From: Nothophaeocryptopus gaeumannii
Lineage: Eukaryota > Ascomycota > Dothideomycetes > Mycosphaerellales > Mycosphaerellaceae
Direction of reading: 5' to 3'
NCBI GenBank assembly: GCA_031771865.1
Contig: JASISA010000001.1
Span: 1,612,001-1,676,000, forward strand
DNA length: 64,000 bases
The notes below the pieces were generated by a model that worked only from the letters and a program-made list of their open reading frames with translations, had not been told where the DNA came from and did no database searches. Below, in pieces: positions 33,604 through 43,028 of the stretch (its first letter is position 1; each line of letters starts with the position of its first letter). A program made the position numbers and the translations under genes.

Positions 33604-34934
33604 CTACAGTTCCGATCTCCTCCTCTTTCTCTCCTGAACCATGGCATCGCGGCACCACGTTGGCGCCGAAATGGGGTTACATTTTGCAATCAGACCATGT
33701 TCGTACTGCACGGCATAGTCGCGATTCCATCTGGTCGACATCCCGTGGGCCGGAAAATCTGTGGACACGATCTGTGCACCGCTTTCGAAAGCTTGCGCTC
33801 GTCTCGTAGTGTTCCGCGCGAGAATCGTTGTGATGGGCACGTCCGCTCGTGTTCGCAGCAGATACCCCTTCTTCACCAGTCTTTGGATTTCTTGGACTTC
33901 TGGGTTGTTATGCTTGATGAAAGCACAGTCTTCATCTCCCTCTTCCGCGTTCGTGAAGACAGTCCTGTTCTGCAAGCTTTCGTGTCCGTCGGCGCGGTAC
34001 ATGTTCCTGATGCCGGTTGTCGAGTTATCCGGGTCGTTATCAAAGAAGAACAGGAACTTGCCTCTTGAGTGCTTCAATGATGGCCATCCATGCTGAAGTA
34101 CGGATTGTTCCAGTGTAAGATCGGGCTGCCGGAGGTCATCTGGTGTAATGAGCTTCTGACTAGGCAAGACTGATCGGATCTCCTTGTCGACGTCTAGAAG
34201 GCGGTCCAGAGTCCAATCGCTCGCCTGTTGGTCACAGACTCCACCGAGCGCACATGCCATTGCGTCACTCTTGATTTCCAAGTCGAAGGTCAAAGGCAGA
34301 TGGTAGGGATTCGCATCTGACCATGCCTTCAGCTGTTGCAGACACTGCACAAACGTGTGACAGATGGCGTTCGTGTCGACATCCGTGATGTGGAAGACTT
34401 TGAGACCCGGCTCCTCCATAATGGTGTTGTTGAAGGGTGCAGTGTCAGCTGTGAGATTGCTGAGTTTCCATATCAATGGAAACTTATATAGCCCGCCTTC
34501 GGTGTCAGAATGTAAGTCGATCTCGAAAGACCGGACTTGTTGGTGGTCGAGCTGGTCCTGCCATGATGAGTGGGAGTAATAATAGTTCTCGGGCGATGGT
34601 ACGTATTTCTCGAAGACCGTTCGTTCCGATAGCGAGATCTCTCGGTGGTAGCTGTTGTGGGTGCCGAAAACTTGAATATGATTCAGCTTCAGCTTTTTTT
34701 GATGCTTCAACGAGGCATTCGCCGTTTGTGAGAATGATATGGCGCCATATGTGGCAGCCAGCAATGTAGATTGGCAACGCATATCTAGATCATCGCAGAA
34801 GGTAAGCTTTCGTGGCACAAGCAATTGGGTGCGCGCAGGCACTCACTGTACAGTCCAAACGTAGTCAGTAAGAAACCAAGAGCAAAAGCAATTTTGAGCC
34901 GCAGCCCTAGGCCTTGTTGTAGTCGTCTATTCAT
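33604..34934 (-). CDS. Secretory or membrane-anchored Ca2+-dependent PI-PLC-like protein
   Basis: Member of the phosphoinositide phospholipase C, Ca2+-dependent family (PI-PLC-C1 type). The body carries NHIQVFGTHNSYHRE (catalytic-loop His), SFEIDLHSD, LTFDLEIKSD (acidic metal ligands), then IVSTDFPAHG near the C-terminus. My model has exon 1 at 34847-34934 and exon 2 at 33604-34784, joined by a 62-nt GTGAGT...TAG intron (34785-34846), giving a hydrophobic N-terminus LKIAFALGFLLTTFGLY, a signal anchor. The alternative is an unspliced start at 34782 (MRCQSTLLAATYGAIS), itself a plausible cleavable signal peptide. Either way the protein enters the secretory route; NLT, NNT, NST and NRT glycosylation sites agree. 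The substrate is not established for these fungal proteins. Confidence 0.8.
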
Positions 34935-36110
34935 GTTCTTCCCCTCAAGGCGGGCGTAGCGTCCCAAATATGCAGCATTTCTGCACCTAGGCCGGCTCGC
35001 GCAGGAGATCAAGACTTGAGGATGTAAGGTAGATCATTGCATTTCGAGCGAACGAATCGTGACGTGTGATCCGCGCACTTCCAAGCCCACGTGTGAGGAA
35101 TACAGGAGAGGTGATGTTGTCCGTCGGCAGGCAAGGTAGAGCTACGCGACCAGATGTTCCTCCGCCCAGGACCGCTTTCGGGTGAGCCAGGCTCATGTAT
35201 TCTACGGCACGTGACGAGACCTCGACTTCTTGCTATTCCGTCATCCCTCCTCCCGACGTGCCATGCTCTTACGAACAATCTTCTGATCTGAACTGAGAGC
35301 TGGCAAAACCAAGTAACAGCAACGACTAGCCGGAACACATGCCGTCACCTCCAGCCGTCACGAAGAACCCCCTTGCGCATCGAGGCCAACTGCACAAGAC
35401 ACAGAGTACGACCAACCATCATATCTGCTTTCGGAAGTCCTCGGCGAAGACCAAAATGCGATCGCTGAAATGAGCACTCAGCCCATGTAGTGTCCACGAA
35501 CGCAGAATCAATGCCTGCAGAAGATCATCAAGCAATTGTCTACGGAAAGGAGCGCCGACGCACCGCCTCTAGGACTCTGCGATGCCGAGCGAGACCAGGA
35601 CTTTACGCAACTCCTGCTATCAGATGTGCTGACTCACATCAAGAACTTCATCATGACTCCTGTGGCTGATGCTGTACCCCAAGTGCACCATGTGTTCACT
35701 CCCGGAGCGCAAACGTCGCTTTGTCAGCAATTTGATGCACCCTCTGAAGCGCAATCTCACGTGAAGTCTGCGAATGGGGAATCAGAGGCAAGGAGGAGTT
35801 GATGCAGAAAGGAATGATCAAGATGTTCAATGGTTACACGGTGAGCGGCGGGGCGACTGTCAGGAGAGAGAGAGCTGTTGGAGGTGACATCAAGCGGTGA
35901 AAGAGAATGTGGAGCCTGCGGACAGAGTTTGTCGAGGACGGAGACCAGGCCGAGGAGCTTTTCTGACGGGAGCAACGATCAAGAGAAGAAGCGAGAGACG
36001 GCACAGCTCTTCTGCGGTGGGAGAAGTGTGTGACGTATAAAATATCGTTCGTAACGTGCTGTATTCGTGTCCATCTAGTATTGCCATGGCATATCGTCAG
36101 GCGCAGTCAA
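34935..36110. other. Intergenic, 1.2 kb, no supported gene
   Basis: A plus-strand frame at 35536-35802 (from QLSTERSADAPPLG to a stop after SEARRS) and an upstream ATG frame at 35340 look mildly protein-like, but they join no recognisable family and no convincing intron connects them. Confidence 0.4.
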
Positions 36111-36929
36111 CTAAACGTAGCCTGTTCACAAGTCTGTCAGCATTCCGCCCGTCACCCACACTTCCTTCCTGCTTACCTTTACGCCCACCAGTGAAGAACA
36201 TTTTCACAACGAAGACCTGCAGCCCAGCCATAGCAACCATTAAACCACCCTCAATTAAGTTCATGTTGAAGATTCTCCTCTCTGTGCTCCTCACTGTGCT
36301 GAAGTTACGGTTCTCGCGAGTTCGGAAGTACTTTTGCTGTCTGGTCAAGGTGGAGACTTGGCCGGAGAGTTTGAGAATGGTTTCCTCGACACCGCTCATC
36401 TGCTCGGGAGTAGCGCCGGCTTTTTGTGGGAGGTTCGCTCGGGGTTCGTTCTCGACCTGCATCTTCCCATCAGCACGTACGTCGTATGTCGGGTTTTGGG
36501 ACATGGGTACCGCAATCTCGAAGTCTACGACCTTGTCGGAGAAGGTAGAGATGTGGTTGTCGAAGCAGAATTGGTACTCTCCTGGCTCTGTTGCAGTGAA
36601 GACATAGTCACCCTGTCGCTCCCCCTCGCCATTTAAGATTGTCTTCTGCTTGCCTGGCTCCTTGTCCGGGCCATGTACAGAGTAGTCGACTGAATGCTAT
36701 GTCAGCCTTTGCCCACTCCCATCTCATGACGATGCTATCTCTTCCACATACTATCAAAGTCTCCACCACTCTGCACAGCGAAGTAAAATGCTATCTTTGC
36801 GTTCGCTTGGTCGACGTGGGTATAGAAGCACTCCCTCTCGTTCGGGGTGAGCTTGTATGTGAGCGCTGTCGCGGAGACCATCGTCGTCAGGAGACCCAGG
36901 AGGGTAACGGCGGAGAGCGGAGACAGCAT
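36111..36929 (-). CDS. p24/EMP24-GP25L family cargo receptor (Erp type)
   Basis: Type I membrane protein of ER-Golgi COPII/COPI vesicles that helps sort cargo. Three exons: 36752-36929, 36177-36689 and an 11-nt last exon 36111-36121; introns of 62 and 55 nt. The product has 233 residues. Signal peptide: MLSPLSAVTLLGLLTTMVSA. The GOLD domain follows (LTPNERECFYTH, DFDIDYSVHGPD across intron 1, GEYQFCFDN, with the paired cysteines). Then come a heptad coiled coil (STVRSTERRIFNMNLIEGG), one membrane span (LMVAMAGLQVFVVKMFF) and a short cytosolic tail TGGRKGYV. The tail depends on splicing the last intron; without it the frame reads on 25 residues with an atypical ending. The match of GRKGYV to family tails decides the model. 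Confidence 0.93.
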
Positions 36930-37175
36930 GACGGAGGTTGTCGTGTGGGCGGTGGGAAAGGAAGGAAAACGTTAAGTCGTCAAGGGCATGTGAATATGTC
37001 GTCCGCGCATACCCTTTCCAACAGTTCTGGACACTCGATCCAAACTGGCAGTCGCGAAGGAAGGGGTCCACGCCAAGACACGCTAGCGAGTGCTTGCCTT
37101 TGAGACTTTCGGATGGCCTCCGACATCTCTCACAACAACAACACCGTCTTCGCGTCCCCAAAATTCCTGCTCACT

Positions 37176-37931
37176 ATGGCGGCACGTGCCAACGGACCGA
37201 AGACGATGTCTTCGCGACTCGCGAACATGAAGTTCATGCAGCGCGGCGCCGCCGCCTCACCTCCGTCGACACCCGCCGAGCCACCATCGAAGAAACAACG
37301 ACTGTCGAATGGAGTTGCGAATGCGTCGCCAGTGCCGAGTCCGCGCACACCGAACGAGGTAGCAGAGAAAGATGCGCCAAATGGGAGCGAGACCAAGTGG
37401 TACCTGAGCTTCAAGGCACCGCAGGCGCCCACCACCGAATCACCATTGCGCATAGTCTCGGCTGGGTACTCAGCACTTGACAACACCGGACGTCATGATC
37501 ATTCAGACGAGGCTGAAGACGAGGCTGAATCAGCTCAAGTCTCTGGCCGGAAGAGCTTTGGCAACTTCAACCGCAAAGCGAAGAAGGAAGACCAAGACGC
37601 AGACGAGGAGTCTTCCTCCGATCCAGTTTCCGACGAAGAGGGCAAGGAGCGAGACCCAATCGAGGCCATGATCGCGAAAGAGCGCAAAGCCGCGAGCGCG
37701 CGCGCCAAGGCAGAGCTCAAGGCAAAGAAGGAGGCGCAGCAGGCTGAGTCGCAACGACTTGCAGATCAGCGGAGGAAAAAGCAAGTCAACCTGAACAACG
37801 TGACCAGCATATCGAATGGCGGTGGTGCTTCTCCGTTCGCCAACATGGTCTGTCACGATTGCAATTCGAAAGGCCATCCGGCGAGGGAATGCCCGCAGAA
37901 GCGAAGTAACAGGCTATCGAAGTTGCGTTAG
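37176..37931 (+). CDS. Mpp6-like nuclear exosome cofactor with CCHC zinc knuckle
   Basis: The N-terminus MSSRLANMKFMQRG (residues 11-24 from this start) is the signature of Mpp6, the nuclear exosome cofactor that links Rrp6 and the Mtr4 helicase. The middle is acidic and Lys/Glu-rich with a long charged helix (IEAMIAKERKAASARAKAELKAK), and the C-terminus has a CCHC knuckle CHDCNSKGHPARECP (about 226-240), an RNA-binding motif. Single exon, 251 residues from MAARANGPKTM. The frame is open to an ATG at 37113, and an ATG at 37206 would begin directly at the signature, so the start is uncertain. A nuclear RNA-processing role is expected; the zinc knuckle fused to an Mpp6 N-terminus is unusual relative to yeast and human Mpp6. 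Confidence 0.82.
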   Translation: MAARANGPKTMSSRLANMKFMQRGAAASPPSTPAEPPSKKQRLSNGVANASPVPSPRTPNEVAEKDAPNGSETKWYLSFKAPQAPTTESPLRIVSAGYSALDNTGRHDHSDEAEDEAESAQVSGRKSFGNFNRKAKKEDQDADEESSSDPVSDEEGKERDPIEAMIAKERKAASARAKAELKAKKEAQQAESQRLADQRRKKQVNLNNVTSISNGGGASPFANMVCHDCNSKGHPARECPQKRSNRLSKLR

Positions 37932-38049
37932 CCTTCTTGATAGGGCACCGCAACCTCCAGGTTCTTGGCAACACATCGTTGATCATCGGTTCATCGTCCG
38001 CGGTGGCCGCGGAATCCATGCGCAGATGTCGCACTGCTACTGATTCTTG

Positions 38050-38347
38050 ATGATCTATGAGCCTCTGCGTAGCTTTGAGCTCGACTCGTATGCCAAGATG
38101 GTCGAGAATGTCTTGCGTTGCACCGCTGCCGCTAACGCCGTAGCCAGCCTGTTCTCACCACTAATCACAACCTGCGGGCAAGCCGACAATTGCTCATGTC
38201 GTGCACGCGAAGCGCATCGAACTTCCTCGTCTCTTCCTGCCTGTACCGACTGGAGCGCTTGATGCTGCTCTCATTGCTTTGGGTAAAGGCAAACGGTTAA
38301 AATTGAATCCTCGCATTCGCGCCAGAGGTAATGATCCAATGCCGTAG
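38050..38347 (+). CDS. Possible small two-exon gene, 84 residues
   Basis: Not recognised. A frame beginning MIYEPLRSFELDSYAKMVEN can be joined, by a 43-nt GTAGCC...AAG intron (38140-38182) in phase, to a second frame reading PTIAHVVHAKRIELPRLF, LPVPTGALDAALIALGKGKR and ending ARGNDPMP. Both pieces look protein-like in composition and the second has codon choices like its neighbours. The donor is not a strong consensus and the intron is shorter than others here, so the model is tentative. It might instead be a fragment of a longer gene or a decayed copy. The remaining intergenic sequence on either side (37932-38049 and 38348-38829) shows nothing I can name. Confidence 0.3.
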
Positions 38348-38829
38348 GCATTGGAGTGATAGGGTTGACGATCGAAAACCTCACCCAGCTTGGACCTTCC
38401 CAAGAGAGTGCACCCGGCGCACGCATTTCGAACCTACAAGCCATTTTCCTTCAACATCACCTCTCGCATTCACGTAGGGCAGCGTGTGGTATGCCGAGAT
38501 ACGTTGCACATGTACACCATCAAGCAATCACCCTATCTGGTCACGTAATCGTGCCACGACTCGTTCCGCGTATCAAACGCCGAGTGAATCCGTCGCTTAG
38601 GTTCTACTCCCTCGGCAGTGGGGAACGTGGAGATGCGCCAACTCGCAACCCATTGCTCAACTTCTCTCCTTTCCCTTGATATACTTTCGGATCTGCTATA
38701 GATATGATTTGTGAACTTGTCTAGGCCGTGCTTCTTGGCTTTCGTTTCAGAAGGATAAATCGTGATGTGCCATTGATACCGACAGACACAAGCCCAGAAT
38801 ACAGCCGATCAACGACACAGCGAGCCAGC

Positions 38830-40758
38830 ATGGCATTAGGCAAGCTCGAGTACCTTCGGAAACTCCGACGCTGACAAACTAACATTCTGATAGCAGCCAC
38901 CGCAGCAGCTGGGGCCTTAGCGGCCGGCGCCTACCTGGATGGCAAATATCAACTTCGTCGTGATATTACAGGCTGGCTCAAACAAAAGAAGGCTGAGCGA
39001 ATCTACAACAAGGCAGTTCAAGACGACAGATTATCTCCCTGGTATATCCTAGCCGAGGCCTGCGCCCGTCAACCCGATGACCGCGCCGTTTGGACTCGCG
39101 AGCGAAGCTGGACTTTCCAAGAATTTCACGACCAAATCGCTCGATATGCACAATGGCTTCTCGCTCGAGGAATTGGCCCTGGAGACCTGGTGGCAATATA
39201 TCTTCACAACAGCGCGGAGTTTCTGATGTTACTTTTTGCGACGTTGAGTATTGGTGCTGGACCGGCCATGATCAATTACAATTTGGAGGGCAAGGCGTTG
39301 TTGCATTGTCTGTCTGTTGCTGAGAGTCGGCTGCTAATCATCGATCCGGATCAGAACTGTCAGAGGAGGATCGAGGACAGTCGGAGGGATATCGAAGGTG
39401 CTGGCACTCATATTGTTACGTTGGATGATGGACTTAGAAGGGAGGTCAGTGCGATGAAGGCTGATGTCCCGAGGGACGAATTGAGGAAAGGGATGGGAGG
39501 CGACTGGCCTTACGCATTGCTTTATACATCAGGAACCACCGGTTTGCCAAAAGGTTGCCCTTTCAACGTCAGCCGCCTCTGGCTCTTGGGCTCCCACTTC
39601 GACCCTTCATTTGAATCACAACGCGGATCCGACTGCTGGTATTGTCCTATGCCACTCTACCACGGCACTGGCCTTATCACCTCGTCCGTAGCCCTCCTCA
39701 GTGGCATCGGCGTCGCCATCGCCCCTCGCTTTTCCGTCCGGACTTTCTGGAACGATGTTCACGATTCGAAGGCCACCCAATTCATATATGTCGGTGAAAC
39801 CGCACGCTATCTGTTAGCTGCACCTCCGCACCCTCTGGAGAGGGACCATAACCTTCGTCTGGCTTACGGCAATGGACTTCGACCCGATGTCTGGAGGAAA
39901 CTTCAACAACGATTCAATATTCCTCAAATTGGCGAATTCTTCAATTCGAGCGAGGGTGTCTTCCACCTCGTCGTTTATGCCAAAGGTGAATACCTCTCCA
40001 ATTGCGTTGGCCACCACGGCCTCTTATGGCGTTGGCTCCTCCGTAACACATACGTCCCCGTCCGTGTCGACCCGGACACAGGCGATATCTACCGTGATTC
40101 CAAGACTGGTTTTGCGGAACGCACACCGTATGAAGTGGGTGGGGAGATGTTGGTCCAAGTACCGAGTAAGGCTTATTTTGGTGGATATTGGAAGAACCAG
40201 GCAGCCACGGATAAAAGGTTTGCGGTTGATGTTTTCCAAAAAGGCGACCTCTACTACCGAAGTGGAGATGCATTGCGACGCAGTCCCGATGGACATTGGT
40301 ACTTCCTCGATCGACTGGGCGATACGTTCCGGTGGAAGAGTGAGAATGTGAGTACGGCGGAGGTGGCGGAGTGTATTGGAAAAGTTCCGGGGGTTGCGGA
40401 AGCCAACGTCTATGGCGTGAGTGTGCCTGGTCATGAAGGGAGGGCCGGCTGCGCAGCGTTACACCTAACAGCCTCAGCCGACGAAGCCTTCTTCAAGCAA
40501 CTGTTACAACACAGCCGAGCGGGCCTTCCGAGATATGCGGTCCCGGTTTTCTTGAGGGTTGTTAAGAGGAGTTCGCATATTCATAATCACAAGCAGAATA
40601 AGGTGGGATTAAGGAATGAGGGTGTTGATCCGGGGAAGATGGGGACGTTGGAGAAGGGTGGGGAGGACGATGTTGTGTTGTGGTTGAAGGGGGATGGGTA
40701 TGTTCCGTTCACCAAGGGGGATTGGGAGAAGATTACGAGTGGAGGTGTGCGCTTGTGA
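38830..40758 (+). CDS. FAT1: FAT1-type very-long-chain acyl-CoA synthetase / fatty acid transporter
   Basis: Activates and imports long and very-long-chain fatty acids at the membrane. Exon 1 is ten bases (38830-38839), ending AG before GCAAGC: a GC-AG intron of 54 nt with a CTAAC branch site and a tandem TAGCAG acceptor. Either acceptor keeps frame, giving MALAATAAAG or MALATAAAG and about 624 residues. The AMP-binding motif YTSGTTGLPKGCPFN lies at about 210-225, and GEFFNSSEGVF and YRSGDALRRSPDGHWYFLDR, followed by LGDTFRWKSENVST (VLACS/FATP motif, about 465-485), place it in the FATP family, not among plain acyl-CoA ligases. A hydrophobic N-terminus could insert in the membrane. Confidence 0.94.
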
Positions 40759-41308
40759 GCGAGGGCGATGGGAGCTTGGTTGCTGAGAATGGAACGAGGA
40801 ACGGTCATGCTGGAAGACTTTAATGATCAACATCATTCTCCATACATGCGATATTGAGATGAGCATATGATCACTGCCTCTACGGCTGCCGCAGAGCGGA
40901 GGCAGATCCGGGCCAAGATAGATGTGAGCCCGAGGTATTTGAAGACGGATGTTGCCGTCTCAAACGCGTATTTGCGATATTCCATAGTGATATAGCACTC
41001 TGAGATGCCATGCACGAGCGATCTGTCGAGACTTTTTGCCTACAATGTCCTTCACACAAATGCTGTTCAATAGGAATGCAGGAACAGTGCCAAGCAATCC
41101 AGATCGTATTCATCCTGATTGTCGATCATCGGCTTGCGAGGCCGAGGCAGTCTCCCTAGCTTACCACTTTTCGCATCCACAGCCACTCTGGTTCCCATAC
41201 TCTCCGCATTGCGTCGAGGCAACATCACCTGCATCATCGAAAGTCAGTCTTACGAGCGTATCATTCACCAAAAATGCTGTGTGGCAAACGATAGCATTTC
41301 TTGAGAAC

Positions 41309-42937
41309 ATGTCGAACAACCAATATGCCTTACCAGGTCCAGGGGCGTCGTGCAGCGACTGGGATCCCATCAATACAGAAAAGTCTACTCTCTCCAGCGA
41401 AATGGGTCTAGAACGTCGCGGCTTCTTTTCGATGAAGAATGTCCTCTCGACCTGCCTCTCACTCTTAACGCCAGAATGTATGCAAAGGAGGAAAAGCTCG
41501 AGTGGTGGGAGCAGGACGGGACCGACGGCTTGGCTGGATGGATTGAGAGGTGTGGCGGCATTGTGTGTGGCGACGATGCATTTGAGCGTTTATACGCATC
41601 AGCATCTGGAGTTGTGCTATGGGGCGCCGTTTTGGTGGGAGACTTATAATACGAGTTTGGCTGCTTGGTATAATCGCACATTTGAAAGGAGGTGTGATGG
41701 AATTAATTTTGCTGACAATGGATTGTGTAGGCCGATTTTCCGATTACCGTTCTCAGGAGGCCATTTCATGGTAATTCTATTCTTCACGATATCTGGCTAC
41801 GTCGTGCCAAGACGACTGATCAGCCTGCTTCACGAAGGACGAAGAGAGGATTTTGTCGAAGCCATCAATGGTGCCATGGTCCGACGGCCTGGACGATTAT
41901 ATATTCCCGTCTTCTTCAGCACTCTAGCCCTTGCAGTCTTCTGGCATGTCTCAGGCATTCGCACCTTGTTTCCCACCCATCAATCGAACATCCTCCTGGA
42001 GCTATGGACTTGGTTGAAGGATCAATTGAAATTCTCTTATTACTACCGGACCGGCTTTCTGTTCACATACTACAACGCACATACCTGGACGATCCCAGTG
42101 GAACTGAGAGGATCCATGACGATCTTCGTCTGGCTATTTGCGACACACCAATGTGGACTACGATCACGCATTCTGCTCACTCTAGGCATAACGTTGTACC
42201 TAGTCTTGGGAGCCGCTGGAGCTTGGTACGCAGCGTTCTTCGCGGGAATGCTCACCGGAGAGCTGGATCTATTAGCCGCGAACGATGTACAAGTCAGCTT
42301 ACCCTGGGACGTCATCACCGAAATTTTCAAGAGAAGACCAATCCTCAAACGAATCACTCTACACATAATGCTCTACTGCGGATTATGGCTAGCCAGCCAA
42401 CCCTCATCAGACAGCAAAGAATCTCACGAAGTCTACAATAACTGCTCCGGATGGCATTACCTCCAGCACCTCATCCCGGACGCATACAAAGAAGGCAACA
42501 CGACATACCGCTGGTTCTGGCTCTTCTGGGCCGCTTGGATGATCCTCATCAGTGTGAAAGAAATCAACTGGGCCAAACGCATCTTCGAGACCCGCTTTGC
42601 GCAATATCTTGGAAAGCATTCTTTTAGCTTGTACCTTGTCCACGGGCCCATAATCGGTCTCCTTTCAGATCGCCTTTTCTACCTTACTGGTGTGAAGATG
42701 CCGACAAGAGATGATGACATGAAGATGTTTGGTCATCTTGCTGGCAAGTGGTCGGATGCGAGTTGGTGGCCTTTACCGGATGGTGGACCATATGCTCTGG
42801 AGCCGAATTTTCTGTTCTGTGTGGTTCTCAGCATACCGGTTATGTTGTATGTTGCGGAGATTGGCACGAGAGCATTTGATGAGCCGGGTGTAAAGATATC
42901 ACGATGGATGTATGCACGGCTGAAGAAGACGACATAG
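41309..42937 (+). CDS. Acyltransferase-3 family multi-pass membrane protein
   Basis: Acyltransferase-3 (PF01757 type) integral membrane acyltransferase. These O-acylate sugars or small molecules; the substrate is not predictable here. From MSNNQYALPG it has 542 residues; the frame is open to 41036 but that leader has no conserved character. The defining N-terminal helix WLDGLRGVAALCVATMHLSV carries the catalytic-type His. Then come GGHFMVILFFTISGYVVPRR (second signature), RRPGRLYIPVFFSTLAL, several membrane spans and the C-terminal LGKHSFSLYLVHGPIIGLL. A candidate 39-nt intron (41692-41730: GTGTGA, GCTGAC, GTAG) is in phase and free of stops; removing it joins FERR to PIFRLPFSGG. The flanks from 40759 to 41308 show no other gene. 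Confidence 0.85.
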   Translation: MSNNQYALPGPGASCSDWDPINTEKSTLSSEMGLERRGFFSMKNVLSTCLSLLTPECMQRRKSSSGGSRTGPTAWLDGLRGVAALCVATMHLSVYTHQHLELCYGAPFWWETYNTSLAAWYNRTFERRCDGINFADNGLCRPIFRLPFSGGHFMVILFFTISGYVVPRRLISLLHEGRREDFVEAINGAMVRRPGRLYIPVFFSTLALAVFWHVSGIRTLFPTHQSNILLELWTWLKDQLKFSYYYRTGFLFTYYNAHTWTIPVELRGSMTIFVWLFATHQCGLRSRILLTLGITLYLVLGAAGAWYAAFFAGMLTGELDLLAANDVQVSLPWDVITEIFKRRPILKRITLHIMLYCGLWLASQPSSDSKESHEVYNNCSGWHYLQHLIPDAYKEGNTTYRWFWLFWAAWMILISVKEINWAKRIFETRFAQYLGKHSFSLYLVHGPIIGLLSDRLFYLTGVKMPTRDDDMKMFGHLAGKWSDASWWPLPDGGPYALEPNFLFCVVLSIPVMLYVAEIGTRAFDEPGVKISRWMYARLKKTT

Positions 42938-43028
42938 CGTGTACAGATAAATGTATGAAAAGCCGATTGCTATCTACTCTACCTTCGGGCATTGGGCCGA
43001 AGGGGGGCGAATGACTCCCTCAATTCAC

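Noticed and set aside
36097..36176. Unspliced C-terminal extension of the p24 protein
   Set aside because: Splicing the 55-nt intron gives the conserved tail GRKGYV; the extension would be atypical for the family.
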